Numbered from the stretch's first letter, positions 55,098 through 64,000 are shown. The stretch: DNA of 64,000 nucleotides from Chitinophagaceae bacterium (GCA_947446645.1 CANFHA010000004.1:186001-250000), one strand, 5' to 3'. Translations and numbers: made by a program. The notes: generated from the sequence alone by a model not told the origin.

Positions 55098-55553
55098 ATG
55101 AATATTATTAAGTCAGATCTCGTGAGCGCCGTGCATGATGTAATGTGGAATGACATTTCTGACCTTGTCAAAGGTGCAGAACCACGCCCCGTGCTGGTAT
55201 TGACGCTTCCTTTCGCGCAGCAAAGCATGGAAAATACCCAGCTCGTAAAAATGCTGGAGGCTGCCAAATTGCAACCCGCTCAATACAATATAATTCAGAT
55301 AGAACAAGACAAAGTAGTAGCATGGCACCAGCTTCGCGAGCGCCTCAACCCCGAAATAATATTCCTGATAGGTGTCGTTCCATCGCAATTAGGCATTTCG
55401 TCTTTATTTAAACTAAATGCACCAAACCACTTTAACGATCGCGTTTGGCTTGCCACAGTTCCGCTCGCAAACCTCGCGGAGCGCCCGGATATCAGGAAAG
55501 AATTGTGGGAGTATGGACTCAGGCCACTATTCGTGGATTTGACTTTTAAATAA
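55098..55553 (+). CDS. Conserved hypothetical protein, possibly HolD (psi)-like
   Basis: 151 residues, soluble. The central region PVLVLTLPFAQQSMENTQLV ... LNPEIIFLIGVVPSQLGISS and a C-terminal WEYGLRPLFVDLTF resemble the short alpha/beta fold of the DNA polymerase III psi subunit (HolD) by rough pattern. I cannot verify this without profile comparison. It lies 9 bp before recQ on the same strand, so both may be cotranscribed, which would fit a DNA-metabolism role. Confidence 0.5.
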   Translation: MNIIKSDLVSAVHDVMWNDISDLVKGAEPRPVLVLTLPFAQQSMENTQLVKMLEAAKLQPAQYNIIQIEQDKVVAWHQLRERLNPEIIFLIGVVPSQLGISSLFKLNAPNHFNDRVWLATVPLANLAERPDIRKELWEYGLRPLFVDLTFK

Positions 55554-55562
55554 TCGAAACAG

Positions 55563-57449
55563 TTGCGATCGGCACAGCAAATACTCAGGCAGTATTGGGG
55601 TTATGACAGCTTCCGGCCCTTGCAGGAGGAAATAATAACCAGTATAATTAACCGTAATGACACGCTTGCTCTTTTACCTACAGGTGGAGGCAAGTCGCTA
55701 TGCTACCAGGTGCCTGCATTGATGATGGAAGGTGTGTGCCTGGTCATTTCCCCACTCATAGCATTGATGCAAGATCAGGTAGGGCGCCTGAAAGAGTTGG
55801 ACGTACCGGCGGAATGCCTGCACTCAGGTATGCCATACAGAGATGTGAAGCGAACACTGGACAATGCGATGCACGGAGCATACAAGCTGCTCTACATATC
55901 ACCTGAAAGGTTGCAAAGCCGGCTGTTTGGCGATTATATGCGTGAGCTTGATGTAAGCCTGATCGCGGTAGATGAAGCTCACTGTATCTCCCAATGGGGG
56001 CATGATTTCCGGCCAAACTATCTTAAGATAGCAAATGCACGGGCCGTATTTCCTGGCGCGCCAGTGCTGGCGCTCACAGCCAGTGCCACACCTGATGTGC
56101 AGGCAGACATTTGCACGCAGTTGAAAATGAAGCATCCTGCCGTATACAAGCAGAGCTTTGCCAGGAACAATATTTTTTACGATATCAGATATAGTGAGAA
56201 TAAAAATGCAGATACCCTGCTTAACGCGGCCAATGGCAGCACGATAGTGTACTGCCGGAGCAGAAAACAGACAGAGGCAATTGGGCGACATCTTTTCCAG
56301 TCTGGCCTGTCTGTAGCTGTTTATCATGCTGGAATGAACAAAGAGAATCGTGAAAATGCGCAGGAAACCTGGATGACCGGTGAGGCAAAGGTAATGACTG
56401 CTACCACTGCATTTGGCATGGGCATAGATAAGCCCGAAGTAAGGACAGTATTGCACTATGATGCTCCTGAACATCTCGAAGCTTACTACCAGGAAGCAGG
56501 AAGAGCAGGCCGCGATGGCAAGCCATCTTTGGCACTTGCACTTTATAACAGCGCAGATATAAAAAGACTATCCGAAAGCGTAGCGCTACATTACCCTCCG
56601 GAGGGCTACCTTCGGCAGGTATACCAGGCGGTAGCAGAGTACTTGCAGATACCCATAGGTGCGGAACCGGACAGGTATTACCCTTTCGACCTCGCTGATT
56701 TTTGCAGGAAATTCTCGTTTAGGGCAAATGAAGCTATTCATGCCCTTAAATTATTGGAACAGGAAGACTTATGGACAATGACCGAGGCGGTTTACAGCCC
56801 CTCCACAATTGAATTTACCGCAGACAGGCATACCCTTGACAGGCTGGGCGATGCGCACCCCAATCTCCATTACGTAACTGTGGGACTGCTTCGCATGTAC
56901 AACACAGTCTTCCATTTCCCTACACCTGTACGGGAGAGCGCTATAGCCCGGCAATTGCGCATGAGGCTCGACGAACTGCTCCCCATACTCGACCGGCTGG
57001 ACAAAATGGAACTGCTCAAATATAATAGGCCCGGAGAAGGGCCTCAGCTGTTCTTTCATCATTACCGGGTAGATAGTAATCACCTTATAATAGATCTGAA
57101 CCGTATAGCTATTCTAAGGAAACGCCATGAAGCAAGAACTGTCGCAATGATTGCATTTCTAAGGAACAATAATACCTGCCGGGAGAGACTGCTACTTACC
57201 TATTTTGGAGAAACGCCCGGGGTTGATTGCGGGCATTGTGATGTATGTCTGGAAAAAACAACCATTCTGTCTTCAAAAAGCCTGGAAACGGAGTTGTTGC
57301 GAACCGTTCAGGAACATAGTACGATTGACATTCTAACACTTATTTCTCGTTATCAAGGGGCAAACAGGGAGAGAGCGCTGGAGATATTGCGGACGATGGC
57401 CGACAATCGCAAAATAGCTATATCAGGCAATATGATTAGTTCAGTTTAG
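55563..57449 (+). CDS. recQ: RecQ-family ATP-dependent DNA helicase
   Basis: 628 residues from a TTG start at 55563. The N-terminal helicase core has YDSFRPLQEEII (motif 0), LLPTGGGKSLCYQVPA (Walker A), AVDEAHCISQWGHDF (DEAH plus the RecQ aromatic loop), and motifs V-VI (TTAFGMGIDKPEVR, QEAGRAGRDGKPSLAL). The RQC zinc site is CRERLLLTYFGE then CGHCDVCLEK. The last ~60 residues are a short winged-helix-like end; a HRDC domain is not obvious. It unwinds DNA in recombination and repair. The upstream gene ends 9 bp before it. Confidence 0.95.
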   Translation: MRSAQQILRQYWGYDSFRPLQEEIITSIINRNDTLALLPTGGGKSLCYQVPALMMEGVCLVISPLIALMQDQVGRLKELDVPAECLHSGMPYRDVKRTLDNAMHGAYKLLYISPERLQSRLFGDYMRELDVSLIAVDEAHCISQWGHDFRPNYLKIANARAVFPGAPVLALTASATPDVQADICTQLKMKHPAVYKQSFARNNIFYDIRYSENKNADTLLNAANGSTIVYCRSRKQTEAIGRHLFQSGLSVAVYHAGMNKENRENAQETWMTGEAKVMTATTAFGMGIDKPEVRTVLHYDAPEHLEAYYQEAGRAGRDGKPSLALALYNSADIKRLSESVALHYPPEGYLRQVYQAVAEYLQIPIGAEPDRYYPFDLADFCRKFSFRANEAIHALKLLEQEDLWTMTEAVYSPSTIEFTADRHTLDRLGDAHPNLHYVTVGLLRMYNTVFHFPTPVRESAIARQLRMRLDELLPILDRLDKMELLKYNRPGEGPQLFFHHYRVDSNHLIIDLNRIAILRKRHEARTVAMIAFLRNNNTCRERLLLTYFGETPGVDCGHCDVCLEKTTILSSKSLETELLRTVQEHSTIDILTLISRYQGANRERALEILRTMADNRKIAISGNMISSV

Positions 57450-57521
57450 TTTTCCAACGATATAGGTGAGCATATAATAAACTGCAACAATTACGTTTAC
57501 GTTTTTTACTTTTGACTGCGA

Positions 57522-58535
57522 ATGGCTGATAAGATCCGTTTTTGTATTGTAGGTTTTGGCAACATAGGCCGCCGCCATGCGGGGCAGATCATGCAAAACC
57601 CGTCCACAGAGCTCGTAGCCGTTTGCGATAACCAATCCTCAGTAAAGGATCTCGTGCCGGGTGGCGTTCAGTTTTACTCGGATATAGGCGAGATGCTTGC
57701 CAGTATAGATGCAGATGTGCTTTGTGTTTGTACTCCGAACTATCTTCATGAGGCACATACTATAGCCGGGCTGGAAGCCGGACTACACACGGTTGTCGAA
57801 AAACCAATGGCAATAAGCGTGGCGGAGTGCGACAGAATGATTGCAGCGGCCGAAAAGACAGGTAGGACCATATTTGCCGTGAAGCAAAACCGGTATAATC
57901 CTCCGGTACAGGAAGTAAAGAAACTGATGGCTAACCATGAACTGGGAGCGGTATACATGATACAGGTAAACTGTTTCTGGAATCGTGGAGACAGCTATTA
58001 TTCCGGTAGCGAGTGGCGGGGGAAAAAGACGAAAGACGGAGGGTGCCTCTTCACACAATTCAGCCACTTCGTAGATATTTTGTACTACCTGAACGGGGAC
58101 ATCAGCAGTGCGCACGGATGGATAAATAACTTTGCACATCAACACAATACAGAGGTTGAAGATACTGGCAGCTTTGTACTGAAAGCTCACAACGACGCCA
58201 TTGTTAATTTTAATTTTACTACCTGCGCCTATGAGCGCAATATGGAAGGTTCTATTACCATATTTGCAGAGAAAGGAACTTTGAAAATAGGAGGTCAGTA
58301 TCTTAATACTATAGAGTACCAAAAACTGGCAACGGCTACCCTACCCCATATTAATATTTCAGCTAAGGCAAATGACTATGGTCTTTATCAGGGCTCAATG
58401 AGCAACCACGATAAAGTTATTCAGAATGTGATTGATGTACTGCATCATAACCATGCGGTAATGACCAGCGCAGCTGAAGGAAGAGACGTTGTACGCATTA
58501 TAGAGTTAATGTATAATGGTGTCAGTAAATCGTAA
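57522..58535 (+). CDS. Gfo/Idh/MocA-family oxidoreductase
   Basis: 337 residues. N-terminal Rossmann motif FCIVGFGNIGRRHAGQIM, then DVLCVCTPNYLHEAHTIAGLEAGLHTVVEKPM with the family EKP signature (catalytic Lys). The C-terminal part contains GGCLFTQFSHFVDILYYLNG, the usual substrate-facing region. It acts on sugar or cyclitol substrates with NAD(P). A -7 match TACTTTTG (57507-57514) lies only 7 bp before the ATG, so the transcript may be leaderless. No sugar-gene cluster surrounds it. Confidence 0.93.
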   Translation: MADKIRFCIVGFGNIGRRHAGQIMQNPSTELVAVCDNQSSVKDLVPGGVQFYSDIGEMLASIDADVLCVCTPNYLHEAHTIAGLEAGLHTVVEKPMAISVAECDRMIAAAEKTGRTIFAVKQNRYNPPVQEVKKLMANHELGAVYMIQVNCFWNRGDSYYSGSEWRGKKTKDGGCLFTQFSHFVDILYYLNGDISSAHGWINNFAHQHNTEVEDTGSFVLKAHNDAIVNFNFTTCAYERNMEGSITIFAEKGTLKIGGQYLNTIEYQKLATATLPHINISAKANDYGLYQGSMSNHDKVIQNVIDVLHHNHAVMTSAAEGRDVVRIIELMYNGVSKS

Positions 58536-58591
58536 CTAACTATTAAACAATGCATTGATTAGTCTAAATACTTTTTTATGTTTTAGTAACA

Positions 58592-58620
58592 TTTGTAAGC
58601 GCAGTTTTGATATAATTTTG
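58592..58620 (+). promoter_or_regulatory. Promoter of the serine-hydrolase gene
   Basis: TTTG (58592-58595), a 17-nt spacer, then TAATTTTG (58613-58620); the ATG at 58638 is 17 bp further. A good Bacteroidota -33/-7 pair. Confidence 0.55.
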
Positions 58621-58637
58621 TCAAATAATCTCTCCAA

Positions 58638-59660
58638 ATGTTTAAGATAAAAGTACCTGCTGTTTATCTGCTCTTGTCTGTTATTGCTGCTTTGTCCATT
58701 ACTTGCTTTGCATTCAGGGGATTCGAAAAAAATAAAGAAGCCTCTGTTCAAATTAACCAGGATAATTTAAAGAAATCTGACAACTGCGGGCACAACGTAA
58801 TACGCCTTGATGGTTTCAAATATATACGTCCCATAATGGGGGCAGAACGAGAGTGCGAATCGATAGAAAAGTATAGTTCGCTAAAGAGTGAGATTTCCAA
58901 TTTTATTGATCACGAGAAAAACACTGGCGAAATTGTATCTGTGTCTGTGTACCTGGAGGACTGTACTAATGATGATTGGATGGGAATAAATGCAGATGAT
59001 ATGTTTTTACCGGGGTCGCTGCTAAAAGTACCAACAATGGTCACCTATCTGAAAATGGCTGAGAAGGATCCTGGATTGCTAGAGCGGGAATTCACGTTTA
59101 ATAGTAAAGATTTTCCAAAAGCACCAAAGCAAACGTTTGAATCAAAAACAATTCAGTCTGGCCACAAGTATAAGGTGAAGGAGCTCTTTTATTATATGCT
59201 CGCCTACTCCGATAACTACGCTACATGGCTGCTGAATAGCAGAATGGACGTGGAAGTTTACAAAAAAGTATATTCACAGATCGGTCTTCCGGAACCTAAA
59301 GAGTATGCCAGCTACGCATTGTCTGCCAAGCAGTACTCAAAATTGATGAAAGTGCTCTATGACGTAGGCTACCTTACTATATCGAGTTCAGAATACGCAA
59401 TGTCACTAATGTCTGCTTGTGATTTTAAAGAGGGACTTGTAAAGAAACTTCCTCCAAAGGTAAAAGTTGCACATAAATTTGGAGAAGCCGGAGTGGCACC
59501 ATTAAGTGAGTTACATGAATCGGCAGTCGTTTATCTAGGCGACACGCCATACCTCCTTACCGTAATGACAAAAGGGAAAAATGTGCTAAGGCAGGCCGGG
59601 GTAATGAGCGACATATCGAAAATGGTCTATGACCACATGGTGGCAATAAACAAGCACTAG
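58638..59660 (+). CDS. Class A beta-lactamase-like serine hydrolase
   Basis: 340 residues with an N-terminal signal or membrane anchor (VYLLLSVIAALSITCFAF). The catalytic motif SxxK is in FLPGSLLKVPTM (~residue 130), the SDN motif in MLAYSDNYATWLL, and the third motif is HKFGEAG in place of KTG. The fold resembles class A beta-lactamases (PF13354). Since the KTG motif is replaced and the omega-loop Glu is not obvious, hydrolysis of beta-lactams is uncertain. A peptidase or unknown envelope function is equally possible. A promoter lies upstream at 58592-58620. Confidence 0.8.
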   Translation: MFKIKVPAVYLLLSVIAALSITCFAFRGFEKNKEASVQINQDNLKKSDNCGHNVIRLDGFKYIRPIMGAERECESIEKYSSLKSEISNFIDHEKNTGEIVSVSVYLEDCTNDDWMGINADDMFLPGSLLKVPTMVTYLKMAEKDPGLLEREFTFNSKDFPKAPKQTFESKTIQSGHKYKVKELFYYMLAYSDNYATWLLNSRMDVEVYKKVYSQIGLPEPKEYASYALSAKQYSKLMKVLYDVGYLTISSSEYAMSLMSACDFKEGLVKKLPPKVKVAHKFGEAGVAPLSELHESAVVYLGDTPYLLTVMTKGKNVLRQAGVMSDISKMVYDHMVAINKH

Positions 59661-59760
59661 TTTGGCCCGTTGATTAGCGGGATAGAATCTCGCGCTTAGC
59701 AGACCATTCACTTCACAAGTACTGCGTGAAAAATACCTCCGACCGGTGATTGGTAATGTA

Positions 59761-60627
59761 CTAGACCAATAAGGAAATAATAGTAAATATCGCAAATACT
59801 ACGCTCGCAAAACCATTTGTGTTTGCAAAGGCCATGTTGACCTTGCTTAGATCTGTAGGTTTTACGAGCAGGTGCTGGTAGGTAAGCATTGCTATGTAGA
59901 ACATTGCACCAATCCAGTATATCCAGCTGAAATGTCCCACTATTCCGGCAGATATTACAAAAATGGCCGACAAAATGTGTAATAAAGTAGATACAAGTAG
60001 TGCATTTTTCACGCCAATTGCTGCTGGTATGGAATGGAGTTTCTGGCTACGGTCAAAGGCTTCATCCTGCAGCGCGTAAATAATGTCGAAACCAGCTACC
60101 CAGGTGAGTACAGAAAAAGAAAACAATAGAGGCAACAAGGTGAAATGCCCGGTTACTGCCAAAAATGCGCCTATGGGCGATAATGACAGTCCGATGCCAA
60201 GGATGATGTGGCAAAGTGCAGTAAAACGTTTTGTATAGCTATAAAACAAGATAACAAACAAGGCGACAAATGAAAGTGAAAAGCATGCGATGTTTATAAA
60301 CCATGTAGTAGCTATAAAGAGCACCGAACTGATTATTGTAAACACCAGTGCCGACTGCGGCTTAATTAGCCCTGCAGGAATTTCACGTGCTGCTGTACGC
60401 GGATTGAGTGCATCATAACTACGATCCAGGTACCGGTTAAATGACATCGCTGCTGTGCGCGCAAACACCATGCACAGCAGCATCTCAACTAACAACTGCC
60501 ACTGAAAAGGCTGATGAAAATGAGTTACCGCAAGTGTAAATCCAATAAATGCAAATGGTAGTGCAAATACGGTATGACTGAACTTGATCAGAGAAAGGTA
60601 ATCAGAAACCCTTTTGAAACCACTCAT
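59761..60627 (-). CDS. UbiA-family prenyltransferase, probable MqnP
   Basis: 288 residues, about eight membrane helices. The prenyl-diphosphate-binding Asp motifs are NRYLDRSYDALNPRTAARE (first) and DIIYALQDEAFDR (second). The subfamily matches the stand-alone 4-hydroxybenzoate-prenyltransferase-like proteins (TIGR01475), now linked to MqnP of the futalosine menaquinone pathway. Other mqn genes are not in the window, so this assignment is from sequence type. It starts 3 bp after the stop of the DUF1573 gene, so the two are likely cotranscribed. Confidence 0.85.
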   Translation of the reverse strand: MSGFKRVSDYLSLIKFSHTVFALPFAFIGFTLAVTHFHQPFQWQLLVEMLLCMVFARTAAMSFNRYLDRSYDALNPRTAAREIPAGLIKPQSALVFTIISSVLFIATTWFINIACFSLSFVALFVILFYSYTKRFTALCHIILGIGLSLSPIGAFLAVTGHFTLLPLLFSFSVLTWVAGFDIIYALQDEAFDRSQKLHSIPAAIGVKNALLVSTLLHILSAIFVISAGIVGHFSWIYWIGAMFYIAMLTYQHLLVKPTDLSKVNMAFANTNGFASVVFAIFTIISLLV

Positions 60628-60630
60628 AAA

Positions 60631-61140
60631 TTACTTTACATCTGCCTCAATGGCTATGGCTACAGCCTCTGGCAGCGCATTTGAGTGTACAATAATATTT
60701 TTCTGCTGCACTCCTGATTTACCGCTAGGATTGAACTCAACCGTGATCTCGGCTTCGGCATCCGGAGATATCGGGTCCTGAGGAAAAGTAGTAACAGTGC
60801 AGCCGCAGGTAACATCCGTTTTAGCTATGAACAATGGGTTCATGCCAGTGTTCTTAAATCGGAATGCATGTTTTACAATTCTGTCTTCAGGCAATGTGCC
60901 GAAATTGTATTTTGTTTCATAAAACTGCATGGTGGTTTTTGCCATTTCCGCAGCTTTTTGCGAGCGTGTCACCGTCTGAACGGGATATATTTCCCCCCTG
61001 TACACTTCTCCTTCACGCGCAGTCGAAAAGACTCCGTCACCACCGCGGTGGCTAAAGCGTATAAGTTCAATAATTGCTATCACGAAAACAGATAACGACA
61101 AAATTGTCAACAAAATCGCTTTATAATTCTTTTCTACCAT
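60631..61140 (-). CDS. DUF1573 domain protein, membrane-anchored
   Basis: 169 residues. One N-terminal membrane helix (AILLTILSLSVFVIAIIELI), then a ~100-residue DUF1573 domain with YNFGTLPEDRIVKHAFRFKN, TDVTCGCTVTTFPQ and ITVEFNPSGKSGVQQKNIIV, an immunoglobulin-like fold common in Bacteroidota. The CGC pair is characteristic. It precedes the UbiA gene by 3 bp. Function is unknown, probably periplasmic. Confidence 0.85.
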   Translation of the reverse strand: MVEKNYKAILLTILSLSVFVIAIIELIRFSHRGGDGVFSTAREGEVYRGEIYPVQTVTRSQKAAEMAKTTMQFYETKYNFGTLPEDRIVKHAFRFKNTGMNPLFIAKTDVTCGCTVTTFPQDPISPDAEAEITVEFNPSGKSGVQQKNIIVHSNALPEAVAIAIEADVK

Positions 61141-61222
61141 TTAATGGTCATTTTTACAAAGATAGTTCTCAAAATATCTAAATCCAATCCTAATATCAGG
61201 AATACGCCAAATTACAGGAAAA

Positions 61223-62476
61223 TTATTTTGCCTTTTCTTCCCATATACAAGCAAGGTGCATAAGCGTTTCCACTGCTTTCTCCATATCCTGTACACTCAC
61301 GTATTCCTGCTTCGAATGTATACCCATTTCACCGGTAAACAAATTAGGACAGGGCAGCCCCATAAAAGACAACCTGGAACCATCGGTGCCACCACGAATA
61401 CTCATACGTTTCACTTCCATGCCTGCCCGTTTGTAAGCTTCTTCTGCAAAGTCCATCACATATGGGTGCTGGTCCAGCACCTCCTTCATGTTGCGGTATT
61501 GTTCCTTTATTACAAAGCTGGTGGTGATGCCTGGGAACTGTGCCGCCGCTTTGTCAACCAGATCTTTTAGCCGCTGTTCATGTACGGCTAGTTTGGCGGT
61601 ATCAAAATCCCGGATTATAAATTGTACAGTCGCTTTTTCAAGACCTCCTTCTATAGACGTGGGATGCACAAAACCCTGCATTCCCTCTGTTACTTCCGGG
61701 CACCACTCATCTTTGGGAAGCATAGACACGAAGGCTGAAGCAGCCTTGATGGCATGAACCATCTTGCCTTTTGCATAGCCCGGATGTGCGCTGATACCGT
61801 TAAAAGTAACAATTACAGCGTCGGCCGAGAAAGTTTCCCCTTCCAGGTGGCCTCGCTCTCCGCCGTCCAGCGTATAGCCGAAATTAGCACCCAGCTTAGC
61901 CATATCTACCGCGGCAACACCACGTCCCACCTCTTCATCAGGTGTAAATAGTATTCTGATCTTGCCATGCTTTATTTCAGGATGCTGCACCAGGTAGGCA
62001 GCAAGATCCATTATAATGGCGACACCAGCTTTGTCATCAGCACCTAATAATGTGAGACCGGATGCTGTAATGATATCGTCACCTATTCGCTCTTTAAGGT
62101 ACGGATGGTCTTTGGTACTTATAACGACGGATCGGTTGTCCGGCAAAACGATATCTGCACCGTCATATTGTTTGTGCAATATGGGCTTCACCCCTGTACC
62201 GCTACAATCAGGAGCGGTGTCTACATGCGAGCAATAACAAAGTACAGGCACATCTTTGCTGCTGGTAGCCGGAATAGTGGCATATACATACCCATGTTCA
62301 TCGAGCGCAGCATCGGAGATGCCGATTTCCAGCAAATCCTTTATCAGTATACGGCTCAGATCCTTCTGTTTTTCTGTAGATGGCTGAGAAGAAGATGTAG
62401 GATCACTCTGCGTATCAACCTGTACATATCTCATGAAGCGATCCGCTACTGTATGTTTATAACTTTGTAATGCCAT
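61223..62476 (-). CDS. pepT: Peptidase T (tripeptide aminopeptidase)
   Basis: 417 residues, M20 zinc metallopeptidase family. Metal ligands are visible: His in LCYCSHVDTAPDC, Asp in LLGADDKAGVAI, Glu in FTPDEEVGRG and Asp in FGYTLDGG. The C-terminus MSIRGGTDGSRLSFMGLPCP and FTGEMGIHSKQEYV is characteristic of PepT. It removes N-terminal residues from tripeptides in the cytoplasm. It is divergent from the MarC-family gene with a 42-bp gap. Confidence 0.96.
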   Translation of the reverse strand: MALQSYKHTVADRFMRYVQVDTQSDPTSSSQPSTEKQKDLSRILIKDLLEIGISDAALDEHGYVYATIPATSSKDVPVLCYCSHVDTAPDCSGTGVKPILHKQYDGADIVLPDNRSVVISTKDHPYLKERIGDDIITASGLTLLGADDKAGVAIIMDLAAYLVQHPEIKHGKIRILFTPDEEVGRGVAAVDMAKLGANFGYTLDGGERGHLEGETFSADAVIVTFNGISAHPGYAKGKMVHAIKAASAFVSMLPKDEWCPEVTEGMQGFVHPTSIEGGLEKATVQFIIRDFDTAKLAVHEQRLKDLVDKAAAQFPGITTSFVIKEQYRNMKEVLDQHPYVMDFAEEAYKRAGMEVKRMSIRGGTDGSRLSFMGLPCPNLFTGEMGIHSKQEYVSVQDMEKAVETLMHLACIWEEKAK

Positions 62477-62518
62477 TTATCAATTTTGAGCCGTAAAAAT
62501 AGGTATCTTAGCTATACT

Positions 62519-63115
62519 ATGAAAACATTTGGTCTTAGTAAAACAGATATATCTCAAATCGTAACCGTCACCTTTACACTATTTGCTGTAATTGATGTGC
62601 TAGGATCACTACCCGTCATTATTTCTATTAAGAAAAAGGTGGGTGATATTAATGCGTTGTTAGCTACTGTTGTCTCTGGTGGGCTTATGTTGCTCTTCTT
62701 CCTGATCGGCGAAAAAATGCTGGAATTCATGGGGCTTGATATCAAGTCTTTTGCCATCGCAGGTTCTATAGTGATCTTCATCCTTGGTTTGGAAATGATA
62801 CTGGGCTTAGAATTCTTTAAACCCGACCAGGAATCTGCGCGGTCCAGTACATTGGTTCCAGTAGCCTTTCCGCTGATAGCTGGCTCCGGCACGCTCACTA
62901 CAGTAATGTCACTTAAAGCAGCCTATGAATACTACAATATTTTTATTGCTATTCTTATTAATCTTGTCATTATTTACATTACCCTTCGTTCTGTAAATTT
63001 CCTGGAACGCATACTGGGGCCTGCGGGTATTGCAGTAGTTCGCAAATTTTTCGGTGTTATTCTACTTGCTATTGCAGTGAAAATCTTCAGGAATAACATA
63101 GGCGTATTGAGGTAA
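62519..63115 (+). CDS. MarC-family (UPF0056) integral membrane protein
   Basis: 198 residues from the ATG at 62519 (MKTFGLSKTDISQIVTVTFT); an ATG at 62486 would only add a hydrophilic extension. Six membrane helices are predicted, with the family pairs TFTLFAVIDVLGSLPVIISI, LLFFLIGEKMLEFMGLDI and RSSTLVPVAFPLIAGSGTL. MarC proteins are conserved inner-membrane proteins; despite the name, a multiple antibiotic resistance role is not established. It is divergent from pepT. Confidence 0.93.
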   Translation: MKTFGLSKTDISQIVTVTFTLFAVIDVLGSLPVIISIKKKVGDINALLATVVSGGLMLLFFLIGEKMLEFMGLDIKSFAIAGSIVIFILGLEMILGLEFFKPDQESARSSTLVPVAFPLIAGSGTLTTVMSLKAAYEYYNIFIAILINLVIIYITLRSVNFLERILGPAGIAVVRKFFGVILLAIAVKIFRNNIGVLR

Positions 63116-63178
63116 CGAAAAGCAAAATACACCGACTGATTCGCTAATAAAACGTTGTGTGCTCACTCTGGCGTCTCA

Positions 63179-63673
63179 CTACTTCATTTCAGGTGCTTTT
63201 TCCGGAGAGTGGAACATGCCAGTATCCTTCTTACGAAGAAAAAAACTACCTCCATTAATTGGCAGATCAATATTTTCCTGTTCCTTCTCTATCTTCCTCA
63301 ATTTGACCGCCATTGCCGGATCATTGTCCACGTAATCAAGCGATATCTTTTTTGCTAAAATTTTAATGATATAGAATTTCTTAACGCCGGCGTCCGAGTC
63401 CAGCTTCACCATCTTTACTCCGCGGTCCCTGCCGTTTAGCCATAAATCCACTTCATACTTTCCGCAAGGCAGTAATTTTGAGCAATACAGGCCATCCTTG
63501 TCAGATCTGCACTGGCTTATTACTGCGCCATCTGCTGAAATCTTAACGTCAGCTCCCGCAACAACAGTTCCATTTTCATCAACGATCTTACCTGCAAGTA
63601 CACTATTTTGCGCGTAGGCCATTCCCCCTGACATTATCAATCCAAAGAATAACGATATTGCATGTTGTTTCAT
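63179..63673 (-). CDS. Secreted protein with a carboxypeptidase-regulatory-like domain
   Basis: 164 residues with signal peptide (MKQHAISLFFGLIMSGGMAYAQ). Residues ~28-95 form a carboxypeptidase-regulatory-like beta-sandwich (AGKIVDENGTVVAGADVKIS, DKDGLYCSKLLPCGKYEVDL), followed by a charged C-terminal coil. Such proteins are common outer-envelope factors in Bacteroidota. It stands alone and is divergent from the next gene. Confidence 0.8.
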   Translation of the reverse strand: MKQHAISLFFGLIMSGGMAYAQNSVLAGKIVDENGTVVAGADVKISADGAVISQCRSDKDGLYCSKLLPCGKYEVDLWLNGRDRGVKMVKLDSDAGVKKFYIIKILAKKISLDYVDNDPAMAVKLRKIEKEQENIDLPINGGSFFLRKKDTGMFHSPEKAPEMK

Positions 63674-63708
63674 AGACAGCGTTTAATTAAAGGTACAAAA
63701 TTGCACTT

Positions 63709-64000
63709 ATGAAAAATGAAATTCTGGCCGCTGCCAATCTATATGCCCAAGGGGTAAAACATGTACAGGACAGGCGGGATCAGTGGATGAAGAAGCACGG
63801 TGAACTGGAAAAACATCTGAAAGCAGTAGCTGAAAATCTAAACGCCAATGCAGATTATAAGCAGGGATTTTTTGTTGATACGCTCCAGGCATTTGATGAA
63901 AATATTAATGGGGTATGCGCCACCATGCCGTCGGTAACTTTACGTACAGGCTCTATGCCGATGCTGGTAATGTTCAGAAACAGTATGGGCGAAAAGAGGG
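63709..64000 (+). CDS. Hypothetical protein, truncated by the window edge
   Basis: Open frame from the ATG at 63709 to the window end, 97 codons. It begins MKNEILAAANLYAQGVKHVQ and continues with basic and polar residues (RRDQWMKKHGELEKHLKAVA) that look helical. No signal peptide or motif is seen. Its start is 35 bp from the divergent gene at 63673. Confidence 0.6.
   Translation, partial: MKNEILAAANLYAQGVKHVQDRRDQWMKKHGELEKHLKAVAENLNANADYKQGFFVDTLQAFDENINGVCATMPSVTLRTGSMPMLVMFRNSMGEKR

Overview
The window is a chromosomal segment from a member of the Bacteroidota, most likely a Chitinophagaceae-like bacterium. Three lines of evidence support this. Three large secreted proteins end in type IX secretion (T9SS) C-terminal sorting domains. 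There is a TonB receptor with an N-terminal carboxypeptidase-regulatory domain. Many genes are preceded by the Bacteroidota -7 element TAnnTTTG, some with a TTTG -33 element 17-20 nt upstream, instead of sigma70 boxes. Few Shine-Dalgarno sites are visible. The taxon is inferred; no rRNA is present.

Layout. 1-8.1 kb (mostly minus): an ABC exporter (the permease runs off the left edge), an NAD(P)-binding oxidoreductase, a beta-barrel protein, and a ddl - PASTA - T9SS protein - rhodanese operon. 8.4-12.1 kb (plus): DUF1697, LiaF-like and DUF4288 proteins, then a LytS/LytTR two-component pair. 12.1-18.1 kb (minus): a 1360-residue T9SS adhesin-like protein, a small membrane protein and a DegT-family enzyme whose catalytic Lys is replaced by His. 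18.3-23.2 kb (minus): a TonB-dependent receptor and a T9SS surface protein. Each is preceded by a closely matching array of 11-bp direct repeats of the PhoB/OmpR operator type.

23.2-32.4 kb is an accessory, locally AT-rich island. It holds a VirE-N/PriCT primase-like gene, a three-gene cassette (trypsin-like protease fused to a predicted beta-barrel, DUF1566 lipoprotein, membrane protein), small hypothetical genes, a 1.2-kb repeat-rich non-coding stretch, a J-domain gene and a 3' half of tRNA-Lys(CTT). No integrase is present. 32.6-33.8 kb has a two-copy ~115-bp tandem repeat followed by a solitary phage-terminase-small-subunit-like gene; a relative lies at 50.2 kb.

33.9-45.3 kb is core: sucD, a DUF6600 protein with ten 39-bp coding repeats, and rpoC/rpoB. 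rpoBC has its own consensus promoter and a terminator-like hairpin in its leader. The usual rplKAJL neighbours are missing; upstream lie a PIN-domain gene and an unrecognised gene. 47.8-53.7 kb: a Uma2 nuclease, a di-haem cytochrome, the second terminase-like gene and a second LytTR/kinase pair. 53.9-64 kb: ilvE, a conserved hypothetical gene, recQ, a Gfo/Idh oxidoreductase, a beta-lactamase-fold hydrolase, a UbiA/MqnP prenyltransferase with DUF1573, pepT, a MarC-family protein and two genes of unknown role, the last cut by the window edge.

All calls rest on reading the sequence and translated proteins; no database search was run.
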